From: Saccharibacillus soli
GTDB lineage: Bacteria; Bacillota; Bacilli; Paenibacillales; Paenibacillaceae
DNA length: 64,000 bases
Assembly (NCBI GenBank): GCA_002189105.1
Contig: NIOB01000008.1
Coordinates: 302,853-366,852 of the forward strand
Direction of reading: 5' to 3'
Numbering within the stretch: position 1 is the stretch's first letter; each line of letters opens with the position of its first letter. The notes below the pieces were generated by a model that searched no databases, had not been told where the DNA came from, and saw only the letters and a list, made by a program, of their open reading frames with translations. Below, piece by piece: positions 17,556-24,409 of the stretch. Both the position numbers and the translations under genes were made by a program.

Positions 17556-17818
17556 ACTCTTTCACCGTCTCGCCGCCTCTCGCAAGCGTTCGCAGACTTC
17601 TGCAGCACTTCGCGGCCTTACGCGGCCACAGCCCTCACGCCCTTTTGCGGCCTTCTTGCACACCTTCGCAGGCTTTTTTAGCCTCTCACGTGACCTCTAG
17701 CAGCTGTGATAGCCGAGAAGCCGCAAGCGATCCGGCGTTGATACCGCTCATACGCACGGATATTCTGCCGGTGCAGCAGTACGCAAGGCGATAAATCCGC
17801 ACGCTTTTTTTCACCAGG
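17556..17818. other. Gene-free GC-rich stretch
   Basis: CGCGGCC and TTCGCAG motifs recur but no frame has a ribosome-binding site. With 17180-17377 it forms a long gap in which nothing beyond the repeat cluster can be assigned. Confidence 0.5.
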
Positions 17819-18232
17819 CTAAATGGTGGAGTCACGATCCGCATGCGCCTCCGGCACGATCGCCTGAACCTCGATCTCTACCAACAATTCCGGTTCGATC
17901 AGCGCTTTGACTTCGACCATCGTCGCTACAGGACGAATGTCGCGGAACACTTCGCCGTGCGCACGGCCAATCTCTTCCCAACGCGAAATATCGGTCACGA
18001 ACATGCGCGTGCGGACGACATGTTCCATCTTGGCTCCCACATGCTCCAGAGCTTCCCGGATCGTCTGTAGGATGGCGACGGTTTGCACATAAGCGTCGCC
18101 AACGCCAATCACTTTTCCATCCTGGATCGCCGTCGTGCCCGCGACTTCCACCACGTTTCCGACGCGAACGGCGCGGCTGTAACCAACGATCGGCTCCCAA
18201 GGGGAGCCGGTCTGATACTGTTTGCGATTCAT
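17819..18232 (-). CDS. RidA family protein
   Basis: The 137-residue YjgF/YER057c/UK114 fold protein has the family features GNVVEVAGTTA, RTRMFVTDI (the Arg that binds the carboxylate) and a C-terminal VEIEVQAIVPE. RidA proteins hydrolyse reactive enamine/imine intermediates from PLP enzymes. Paralogues can have other roles. A good GGAGGAG precedes the start. A second RidA gene lies just upstream in the same orientation. Confidence 0.85.
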   Translation of the reverse strand: MNRKQYQTGSPWEPIVGYSRAVRVGNVVEVAGTTAIQDGKVIGVGDAYVQTVAILQTIREALEHVGAKMEHVVRTRMFVTDISRWEEIGRAHGEVFRDIRPVATMVEVKALIEPELLVEIEVQAIVPEAHADRDSTI

Positions 18233-18372
18233 CCGAATATTCTCCTCCTTAACTGCGAACCACAGCCCTGAGCCATTCTCAATCCTTTTTGACGACCCGC
18301 TTTATCTTCCGCCCGGTCCGCCGTTCGATCTTGGGCAGCAGAGCTGACAAGGTTCCAGCCTACTCCGCTTCT

Positions 18373-18825
18373 TTACTCCACTTCAAAAATCGAATCGACG
18401 ATGATCGGCAGGTCGTCGCGCACCGAGACGGCGCCGAACACAGACCGGGCATGCGAACCGCGCCCGCCGAAGACATCGATCATCAGCTTGGAGCAGCCAT
18501 CCAGCACTTTATGATGCTCTTTGAAGTCTTCCGTTGCGTTAACGAATCCTTGAAACTTGATTACCCGTTTAAACCGGTCCAGCGAACCCAGTTCGCTTTT
18601 CAATACGGCCAGAATCTCGATGCCTGTCTGTCGGGCGAACTCGAATCCCTGCTCCGTCGAATATTCGCGGCCCAGTTTGCCTTGAGGTGCGCCGGAAGGC
18701 CCTTTGCCCGCAACGAACATCAAGCCGTTTACAATGACCGCATTAGCGTATGCCGCAGCAGGCATACTCCCTTCGGGCAGCAGAATACCTAGATTCTTCA
18801 GGCGCTGCTCGGCCGTCTCGATCAT
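18373..18825 (-). CDS. RidA family protein, second paralogue
   Basis: 150 residues. The pattern MFVAGKGPSG, FKRVIKFQGFVN and HARSVFGAVSVRDDLPIIVDSIFEV matches the longer bacterial RidA subgroup (YjgH-like / TIGR-type endoribonuclease L-PSP proteins). The lysine in RVIKFQGF stands where RidA proper has the catalytic Arg, so imine deaminase activity is uncertain. Same direction as the RidA gene at 17819, with 140 bases between. Confidence 0.8.
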   Translation of the reverse strand: MIETAEQRLKNLGILLPEGSMPAAAYANAVIVNGLMFVAGKGPSGAPQGKLGREYSTEQGFEFARQTGIEILAVLKSELGSLDRFKRVIKFQGFVNATEDFKEHHKVLDGCSKLMIDVFGGRGSHARSVFGAVSVRDDLPIIVDSIFEVE

Positions 18826-18848
18826 ACTCGATTATGCCCCTTCCATTC

Positions 18849-19254
18849 TTAAATGTTCAGCACATACGTACCGGCTTCACCCAGAAAATCATCCCGGCTC
18901 AAGTTCTGCTCACCCAGCAGCTCCCGATATGCGTGAATCGTCCCGTCATGGCTGACTGCGAACACACGCGAGCGCTCCTGCTGCCTCAACCAATCAAGCA
19001 GTTCCTCAGCCTGCATGACAAAGTCCGCCTGCGGTCTTGTGTTAATCCCCTGCTCCCAGAGTTCCTCGAAATCTTCGGTGCGCAGCCTGAGCCAAGGATA
19101 AGCCTCTTCCACATTCCGTCTGGTGAGCGAAATATCGCAGGGAAGGGTTGTCCATTCCGGATGCTGAGGAAACATGCGGATGCCTGCGCTCCAGCCTGTC
19201 CTGAACGTCCAGATTATGCTCCCCCTGACCGTGACGGATGAAGATCAGCTCCAC
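18849..19254 (-). pseudogene. Broken histidine phosphatase (internal deletion plus frame change)
   Basis: The frame starts at GTG 19254 with IFIRHGQGEHNLD, the RHG motif of phosphoglycerate-mutase-like phosphatases. After about 24 residues it jumps: the remainder of the family sequence (MFPQHPEWTTLPCD to SHDGTIHAYRELLG and a normal C-terminus) continues in another frame from about 19178. The region expected between them, about 60-70 residues including the central TLQTA-type segment, is missing. Deletion with a frame change is the simplest explanation. The catalytic Arg-His remains in one piece and the second His (SHDG) in the other. The start overlaps the end of the TPR gene. Confidence 0.75.
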
Positions 19255-20135
19255 GTCTGCTTCGCTCCCAACATTCGCTTCTGCTGCCGGTACGTATCAA
19301 CCTCGCTGCCTGCCGTAATCCCGTAATCCTGAGCAAACACATTTAGAATCCGCCCCACGGTATGCAGCAGCATGCAGTCATCGCCTATAATCTCATAAAT
19401 ATGTACCAATGCGTTCAGCGCGTCAATCCGACGGGGAGCCTGTTGAAGCACAAAAGAACGTTCGTAGGCTTCTGCGGCCTCGCCATAACGGGCAAACTTC
19501 GCATACTGTTCCCCGAGCAGGAACAGACACATGGCATCGTTCGGATATTCTTCGCAGACTCTCGTCCAGATCCGAACCGCCACTTCCTGCTGTCCGCGGC
19601 GATAAGCGATCTCTCCCGTATAAAATTCCAATATGTACGCCTGGGTGCCTGCATGTGGACGCGCTTGCTCAATCTCGATTAGCGCTTCGTCCAGCCGGTA
19701 GTCGGCGATCAGATGCTCGATCAAGATACGCCGGGCGATTAGCAGTGACGGATGCTGCTGCAACATCTTCCGGTACTCCGCGATTAGACGATGATGATTG
19801 GTCCTATGGAAATGAGGCGATACCCCTTCCGCGCACATCACGTAATTATCGTGAAGTCCTGTCAGTTCCGGCGCCTGCTTCAAGCCCTGCCGAGCGATCT
19901 CGGCGCCCTCGCGGCGAATTAATCGGGAACGATAGATCTGAATCTCAGACAATAACCATAGACATTCTGCTTCTCCCGTCTCCTCATTCAATCGTTGAAA
20001 CTTGGCCTCCATCAGATCCAAATCGGTCGCTGTCAACGTTCCAGTCTCCCAGGTGGAACAGAGCTGTTCCGATGCAAGCTCCAATTCCCGTTTCAAGGTC
20101 TCCGTCTTCTCTCTTGTGTGCATAATGCGATTCAT
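19245..20135 (-). CDS. TPR-like repeat protein
   Basis: The 296-residue, all-helical protein has tetratricopeptide-like helix pairs, clearest at GQQEVAVRIWTRVCEEYPND and YGEAAEAYERSFVLQQAPRR. Such proteins are scaffolds for protein contacts. No enzymatic motif is present. AGGAGG lies seven bases before the ATG at 20135. It overlaps the start of the broken histidine phosphatase, so these were once a coupled pair. Confidence 0.65.
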   Translation of the reverse strand: MNRIMHTREKTETLKRELELASEQLCSTWETGTLTATDLDLMEAKFQRLNEETGEAECLWLLSEIQIYRSRLIRREGAEIARQGLKQAPELTGLHDNYVMCAEGVSPHFHRTNHHRLIAEYRKMLQQHPSLLIARRILIEHLIADYRLDEALIEIEQARPHAGTQAYILEFYTGEIAYRRGQQEVAVRIWTRVCEEYPNDAMCLFLLGEQYAKFARYGEAAEAYERSFVLQQAPRRIDALNALVHIYEIIGDDCMLLHTVGRILNVFAQDYGITAGSEVDTYRQQKRMLGAKQTWS

Positions 20136-20165
20136 CGCGTTTCCTCCTGTCCTTTTCGTTGCTCC

Positions 20166-20194
20166 TTGCCGGAGAACCTTTCACAACCTATAAT
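20166..20194 (+). promoter_or_regulatory. Sigma-A promoter for the shikimate kinase gene
   Basis: TTGCCG, 17 bases, TATAAT. Transcription would begin around 20200, about 35-40 bases ahead of the ATG at 20239. Confidence 0.7.
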
Positions 20195-20238
20195 GGACAT
20201 ACTAATTCCATGTACAGCGGCAAAGGAGTAAGGTAATC

Positions 20239-20793
20239 ATGACTTTAAAGGATACCCCAGTTCCTCTTAACCAAAAAAACGTCATCTTGATCGGTTTTAT
20301 GGGTGCAGGCAAGACAACAATCGGTCAATTGCTGGCGCAAAAGCTTGAACGGGAGTTTCTGGACGCCGACCAGGAGATCGAACGTATTCACGGTATGCCG
20401 GTGACCGAGATCTTCAAATCGATGGGCGAACCCGCCTTTCGGCAGATGGAAAAAGAATATCTGGTCGAGCTGTGCCGCACTTCGCGGGAGAAGATTGTCT
20501 CACTCGGCGGCGGCTCCTTCATGCAGGAAGAGATTCGCAGCGCCTGCCTGAGCAGTGGGATCGTCTATCACCTCGATCTGGCTTGGGAATCCTGGCTGGA
20601 ACGCTTCGAGTCTCTGATCGATACGCGCCCGATCCTTCAGAGCAAGTCGCTGGAAGAAGTGCAGGACTTGTTCAACAACCGCAAGCAGGTCTACGCCGAC
20701 AACCATCACCGTTTCGCCGTCGATCAGCTCTCACCGGAGAAAATTGCTGAAGCGATGGCGGCACAGATTCGGGCAGGCTGGTCACAGGATTAA
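20239..20793 (+). CDS. aroK: Shikimate kinase
   Basis: The 184-residue P-loop kinase has Walker A GFMGAGKTT (about residues 19-27), DADQEIE and the shikimate-binding EPAFRQMEKEYL. The GGG loop SLGGGSF and the adenine/lid Arg in TRPILQ complete the signature. It phosphorylates shikimate at O3 in the chorismate pathway. AAAGGAG-like AAGGAGTAAGG precedes the ATG and a good sigma-A promoter lies upstream. It is a single gene away from other aro genes. A gluconate-kinase-like relative is the main alternative. Confidence 0.88.
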   Translation: MTLKDTPVPLNQKNVILIGFMGAGKTTIGQLLAQKLEREFLDADQEIERIHGMPVTEIFKSMGEPAFRQMEKEYLVELCRTSREKIVSLGGGSFMQEEIRSACLSSGIVYHLDLAWESWLERFESLIDTRPILQSKSLEEVQDLFNNRKQVYADNHHRFAVDQLSPEKIAEAMAAQIRAGWSQD

Positions 20794-20891
20794 AGATTGG
20801 GATAAAAGGTTCGCTGTGCCTTTGATAGGCAGCGGCCTTTTTTTGCAAGGTGCCCTGCTGCCTGTAGACGATGCTCCTCATGACTTCGTGT

Positions 20892-21434
20892 TCAAACGTG
20901 ATTTTTTTCCATCAACCAGCAGTCTTGAAGCTCCCCTTCGTGCATCTCTCGATGCTTAAGCAGCTTGACCGGAACAAACCCATTTTTCTCATAGACACGC
21001 AGGGCACGTTGGTTGCGCACTTGAGGGTCCATGACAATCTTGTCGGCTCCCCGCTCACGGAACAGATAATCGGTCACCGCCGCAATCGCCCGTGTTCCCA
21101 TTCCTCGATCTCTGGCGCCTGCCTCCCCGATAAACTGATCCATGCCATAAATGACCGAAGCCGTGTTCCCGTAGCCATACAGCTCACGTTCTTCCTCTTC
21201 CAGCGGATAAAATTGCAGATAGCCGATGTCCCGTCCTTCCGCCATCAGAATACACGCCGTCTCTTCGCCTGGATCTTCGTAGAAATCTTCCTGAACCCGC
21301 TCTGCATCAAACGATTGATCGCGCCCTTCATACCATTCCAGCACAGCAGGATCGGTCAGCCAGCTTAACAGCAGCGAAGCATCCTGGGGCTGCAGCGTAC
21401 GCAGTGCGATTCCGTCTTGTTCAAAAAGCAGCAT
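20892..21434 (-). CDS. GNAT acetyltransferase, AAC(6')-like
   Basis: 180 residues from ATG 21434, which has GGAGGAGGG before it. The pattern LTDPAVLEWYEGRD, YGMDQFIGEAGARDRGMGTRAI, KIVMDPQVRNQRALRVYEKNGF is that of the aminoglycoside 6'-N-acetyltransferase group of GNAT enzymes. Chromosomal members of this group are often not resistance genes, so the substrate is open. Confidence 0.8.
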   Translation of the reverse strand: MLLFEQDGIALRTLQPQDASLLLSWLTDPAVLEWYEGRDQSFDAERVQEDFYEDPGEETACILMAEGRDIGYLQFYPLEEEERELYGYGNTASVIYGMDQFIGEAGARDRGMGTRAIAAVTDYLFRERGADKIVMDPQVRNQRALRVYEKNGFVPVKLLKHREMHEGELQDCWLMEKNHV

Positions 21435-21457
21435 CTTCGTCCCTCCTCCGGCTTCAC

Positions 21458-21772
21458 TTAACGTTCGATGGCGATGTGCAGCACCGCGCGTCCAGCCGCA
21501 TCCATATAGACATGGGCGCCGCCAATATCGTCTGGAGTCACATCCATCCAATTGCTCTCATTCAGATCAGCCGCATAAAACCGTACTACGATGCACTCTC
21601 TGTCGTTGTATTGATCTTTCCGCATGGAAATATGTACTTTATTTAAGTCGTAGCGTTCCGCCCACGACGTCTTCCGCACCGCCTCGATCGCCTTGAGCAG
21701 AAAGGGTACATACCGCTTGTCGATTTTGAGAAACGCCGAATCGTCGTCATTGTTCGAGTTCACAGCATCCAT
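21458..21772 (-). CDS. Conserved small protein, unknown function
   Basis: 104 residues from ATG 21772, placed by GGAGGTGG seven bases upstream. It starts with an Asn/Asp-rich stretch, then an alpha/beta pattern ending in DDIGGAHVYMDAAGRAVLHIAIER. It is not recognised and has no membrane or metal motif. It lies 23 bases upstream of the AAC(6')-like gene and probably forms an operon with it. Confidence 0.6.
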   Translation of the reverse strand: MDAVNSNNDDDSAFLKIDKRYVPFLLKAIEAVRKTSWAERYDLNKVHISMRKDQYNDRECIVVRFYAADLNESNWMDVTPDDIGGAHVYMDAAGRAVLHIAIER

Positions 21773-21922
21773 ATTAGCCACCTCCATGATGTCGATTCAG
21801 GCTTTATCTGGAATGACTCCCTGACGCGCCGCTGGGCAAACCGAAGCTTCAGGTCTGCACCATCATCATACCATCGAAAGAAAATCATGGCACCTCAGGC
21901 GATAACCTGGATCATGGATCAC

Positions 21923-21964
21923 GCAAAAAGCCGCATGGTCCTCGGTCTCCCGAAGCCATGCGGC
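21923..21964 (-). terminator. Terminator after the lipoprotein gene
   Basis: On the minus strand a GCCGCATGG / CCATGCGGC stem is followed by TTTTTG. Confidence 0.85.
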
Positions 21965-21989
21965 GATCGCTTACGAATAGGAGCGTTCG

Positions 21990-22691
21990 CTATTCGATAT
22001 CAGTCATCGATTGTAATTCTGCAATAACTTTTTCTGTACGCGTGTAATAGTCGTCAAAAGGCAATAGGGCGTCATAACCTTCCTCGAGTTTCGCTTCATC
22101 CTGCGTGTCCAGCGCTTCGATAAACAACCCCACAGCCTTTCCTCCGTCTACTCCCATGCCAGTCATGATATTATGAAACTCCGAAATGGCATCATGCAGA
22201 GGCGCATACTCGACTTGTGGAACGGGCACTTTTGTAAAATCGGATTGCAGCGTTGTAAACGCTGCTTTAGCCGCAATCAGCTGGTTTCTCAGCTCGGCAT
22301 CACTTATTTCCCCGTTTTCCCAGGACTTCATATGACCAGGTAAAGTATTCATTACGAGACCAGAAGCTTTTATAGCAGGCGACAACTTATCCATATAGTC
22401 ATGGGTAAGATCTTGGTCGGCTTGAGACGCCATCTTCAATTCAGCAGCCTCAGGCTCTGCCTCAGGCACTTCAACTTCAGTCTCTGCCTCGGAGACCTCT
22501 TCGGTTTTTTCTACGGTTTCTTTTGCCTCTTCTGCTGCTGGCTCGGCTTCAACCTCCGCTTTTTGTTCGACAGGTTGTTCAGCCGTTGTTTTCGTCTCAG
22601 CAGCAGCTTCCTTCGTTCCGCTGTTTCCCCCACAAGCTGCCATGAACAACAACGAACAGATCGCTACGCTGACCAGAAATCCTTTTTTCAT
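21990..22691 (-). CDS. Lipoprotein with Glu/Ala-rich linker and helical domain
   Basis: The 233-residue precursor has a lipoprotein signal peptide ending in the lipobox MAAC (Cys about 20). Residues 25-85 are a Glu/Ala/Lys/Val low-complexity linker (repeats of EVE, EAE and PEAE). Residues 90-233 are a helical domain. The linker probably spans the cell wall. No family is recognised. It is monocistronic with its own terminator. Confidence 0.65.
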   Translation of the reverse strand: MKKGFLVSVAICSLLFMAACGGNSGTKEAAAETKTTAEQPVEQKAEVEAEPAAEEAKETVEKTEEVSEAETEVEVPEAEPEAAELKMASQADQDLTHDYMDKLSPAIKASGLVMNTLPGHMKSWENGEISDAELRNQLIAAKAAFTTLQSDFTKVPVPQVEYAPLHDAISEFHNIMTGMGVDGGKAVGLFIEALDTQDEAKLEEGYDALLPFDDYYTRTEKVIAELQSMTDIE

Positions 22692-22776
22692 TTTTTTATC
22701 TCCCCTGTAATCATTATACGTTCATCCAATATATGGACTCGCAGGGTAATGATACGAGGCAAGCAGGCAAAAGGAT

Positions 22777-23226
22777 TCATTTCGTGAACCAACTTTCTAC
22801 GCGGCGATGTCTTCCCATATCTACGGTATCAAATTCATCCACGAAACCTTCTACCGTCTGCACACCCAGCAGCTTCAGGGCGTGATTGATCGCTTTGTCG
22901 GCACGCACTTCACGCAGCAGCTCCTGGCCTTTTTCCCAGACCACACAGCCCTGATCGCCCGTTCCGCCAAAATAATCCGCTTCCACATAGGCAAGGCGTC
23001 CATACTGCGATAATCCCAGTCCCACAGCTTCAATCCGATCCGTCAGGATGTCCCATAACTCCAACAGTTGGCTTTCCCCCTGGTTGATCTCCTGTTCAAG
23101 CTCCTCGCCCAGCGGAATCGTAGACAAACTCTCTGTGAGCGGGATCAGCTTAACGTGCTGAAACCGCGCCGCAGCCGCTTCCAGCACCTCCGGCTCACCG
23201 ATAAATCCCTGAAATGTATACCCCAT
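22777..23226 (-). CDS. Conserved protein, unknown function
   Basis: 149 residues. The features visible are an N-terminal GYTFQGFIG, a long helical middle (GEELEQEINQGES) and a conserved-looking AYVEADYFGGTGDQGCVVWEKG. The fold might be related to small immunity or adaptor proteins, but I cannot assign it. GGAGAAGAGG precedes the start. Confidence 0.55.
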   Translation of the reverse strand: MGYTFQGFIGEPEVLEAAAARFQHVKLIPLTESLSTIPLGEELEQEINQGESQLLELWDILTDRIEAVGLGLSQYGRLAYVEADYFGGTGDQGCVVWEKGQELLREVRADKAINHALKLLGVQTVEGFVDEFDTVDMGRHRRVESWFTK

Positions 23227-23292
23227 TACCTCTTCTCCTTTCCTACAGCTGCTTGATGATTGTTACCGTTCGGGATCTTTGCTGCTTTCAAG

Positions 23293-23772
23293 TCACCGAA
23301 CAGACTGAATTCGATCCAGAGCTTCCTGTGCAGCAGCCCGGATCGGAGGCTCGTCATGGTCAAGAAACCGCTGGATTGTGCTGACATATTGAGGATTGTA
23401 GGTGCCGCCCAATACACGAAGCGTCTCTCCCAGCCAATGCGGTTCAACTTCGTCTATTCGATTAGCTAACGTGTCCAGATGACGACCTGCATAGAGATCG
23501 ATCAATTGGAAAATATCATCCTTGACCTTCCGGGATCGCTCACGCAGCAGCTCACGCTGAAGAATCTCGAAGATCTCCCCGGCATAAGGCAGATTGTAAC
23601 CGAAATAGGGGTCCAGATACCGATCCAGGCAAAACAGCATATTCAGACGTTCGGCATCATCGACGTTGAGCAAAAAAGCTTCGATAGAGGCCGCTCCACT
23701 GCGTACGATGGCCATATGGGATTCGCCGTAAGTGATGGGCTTCGCGGGCGGCTTCCCATCCTGATGGTTCAT
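23293..23772 (-). CDS. HEAT-like helical protein, unknown function
   Basis: 159 residues. The last 70 form two or three helix pairs (LGETLRVLGGTYNPQYVSTIQRFLDHDEPPIRAAAQEAL) typical of HEAT/armadillo repeats. The first part is also helical. GGAGGACTAAC precedes the ATG. The role is unknown. It follows the VOC gene in the same direction. Confidence 0.55.
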   Translation of the reverse strand: MNHQDGKPPAKPITYGESHMAIVRSGAASIEAFLLNVDDAERLNMLFCLDRYLDPYFGYNLPYAGEIFEILQRELLRERSRKVKDDIFQLIDLYAGRHLDTLANRIDEVEPHWLGETLRVLGGTYNPQYVSTIQRFLDHDEPPIRAAAQEALDRIQSVR

Positions 23773-23835
23773 GTTAGTCCTCCTTTTCCATTCCGTTCTG
23801 CTTACTGCTTCTGCGCACTTCGCAGCATTATACGA

Positions 23836-24270
23836 TTAACCTTCCGCTTGCTTCATACGTCTCATCATCGGATGGTCTTCCTTCAGCTGAAGCAGATCCC
23901 AGAGATTGCCGTACAAATCCTGAAATACCGCTACGGTACCGTAAGAATCTTCCTTGGGTTCACGGACAAACTCGATGCCATTAGCCTTCATCTCGTTGTA
24001 GTCCCGCCAGAAATCGTCTGTATTCAGGAAGAGGAAGACACGTCCTCCGGCCTGATTGCCGACAAAGGGCTCCTGTTCAGGCTTGGAGGCGCGAGCCAGC
24101 AGCAGTGTCGTTCCCGTCGAACCGGGCGGCGAGACGACGACCCAACGTTTGTCCTGCTCCGGTTGGTAAATGTCCTCAACCAGTGTAAAATACAGCTTCT
24201 GCGTATAAAATTCAATCGCTTCGTCATAGTCCTTCACCACAAGCGCGATATGTACAATGGATTGCATCAT
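23836..24270 (-). CDS. VOC-family protein (glyoxalase/dioxygenase fold)
   Basis: The 144-residue protein opens with IVHIALVVKDYDEAIEFYTQKL and ends with AVFQDLYGNLWDLLQ. These give the His and Glu-type metal positions of the vicinal-oxygen-chelate fold, whose members include glyoxalase I and resistance proteins. The substrate is unknown. GGAGG lies seven bases before the ATG. Confidence 0.85.
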   Translation of the reverse strand: MMQSIVHIALVVKDYDEAIEFYTQKLYFTLVEDIYQPEQDKRWVVVSPPGSTGTTLLLARASKPEQEPFVGNQAGGRVFLFLNTDDFWRDYNEMKANGIEFVREPKEDSYGTVAVFQDLYGNLWDLLQLKEDHPMMRRMKQAEG

Positions 24271-24332
24271 GAAAAAACCTCCTCTTCACTCAGACATTCG
24301 ACTCCACAGCCCACGATCCTGCCGTTCCATGC

Positions 24333-24370
24333 AAAAAGACGACGATCGCCAGATGGCAGACCGTCGTCTT
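24333..24370 (-). terminator. Terminator after the rhamnosidase gene
   Basis: On the minus strand an AAGACGACG / CGTCGTCTT stem, extended by internal pairing, is followed by TTTTTGC. Confidence 0.8.
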
Positions 24371-24409
24371 CGTTCGTTCAACTCACCGTGCCCGTTTCAT
24401 CCCCAGCTG

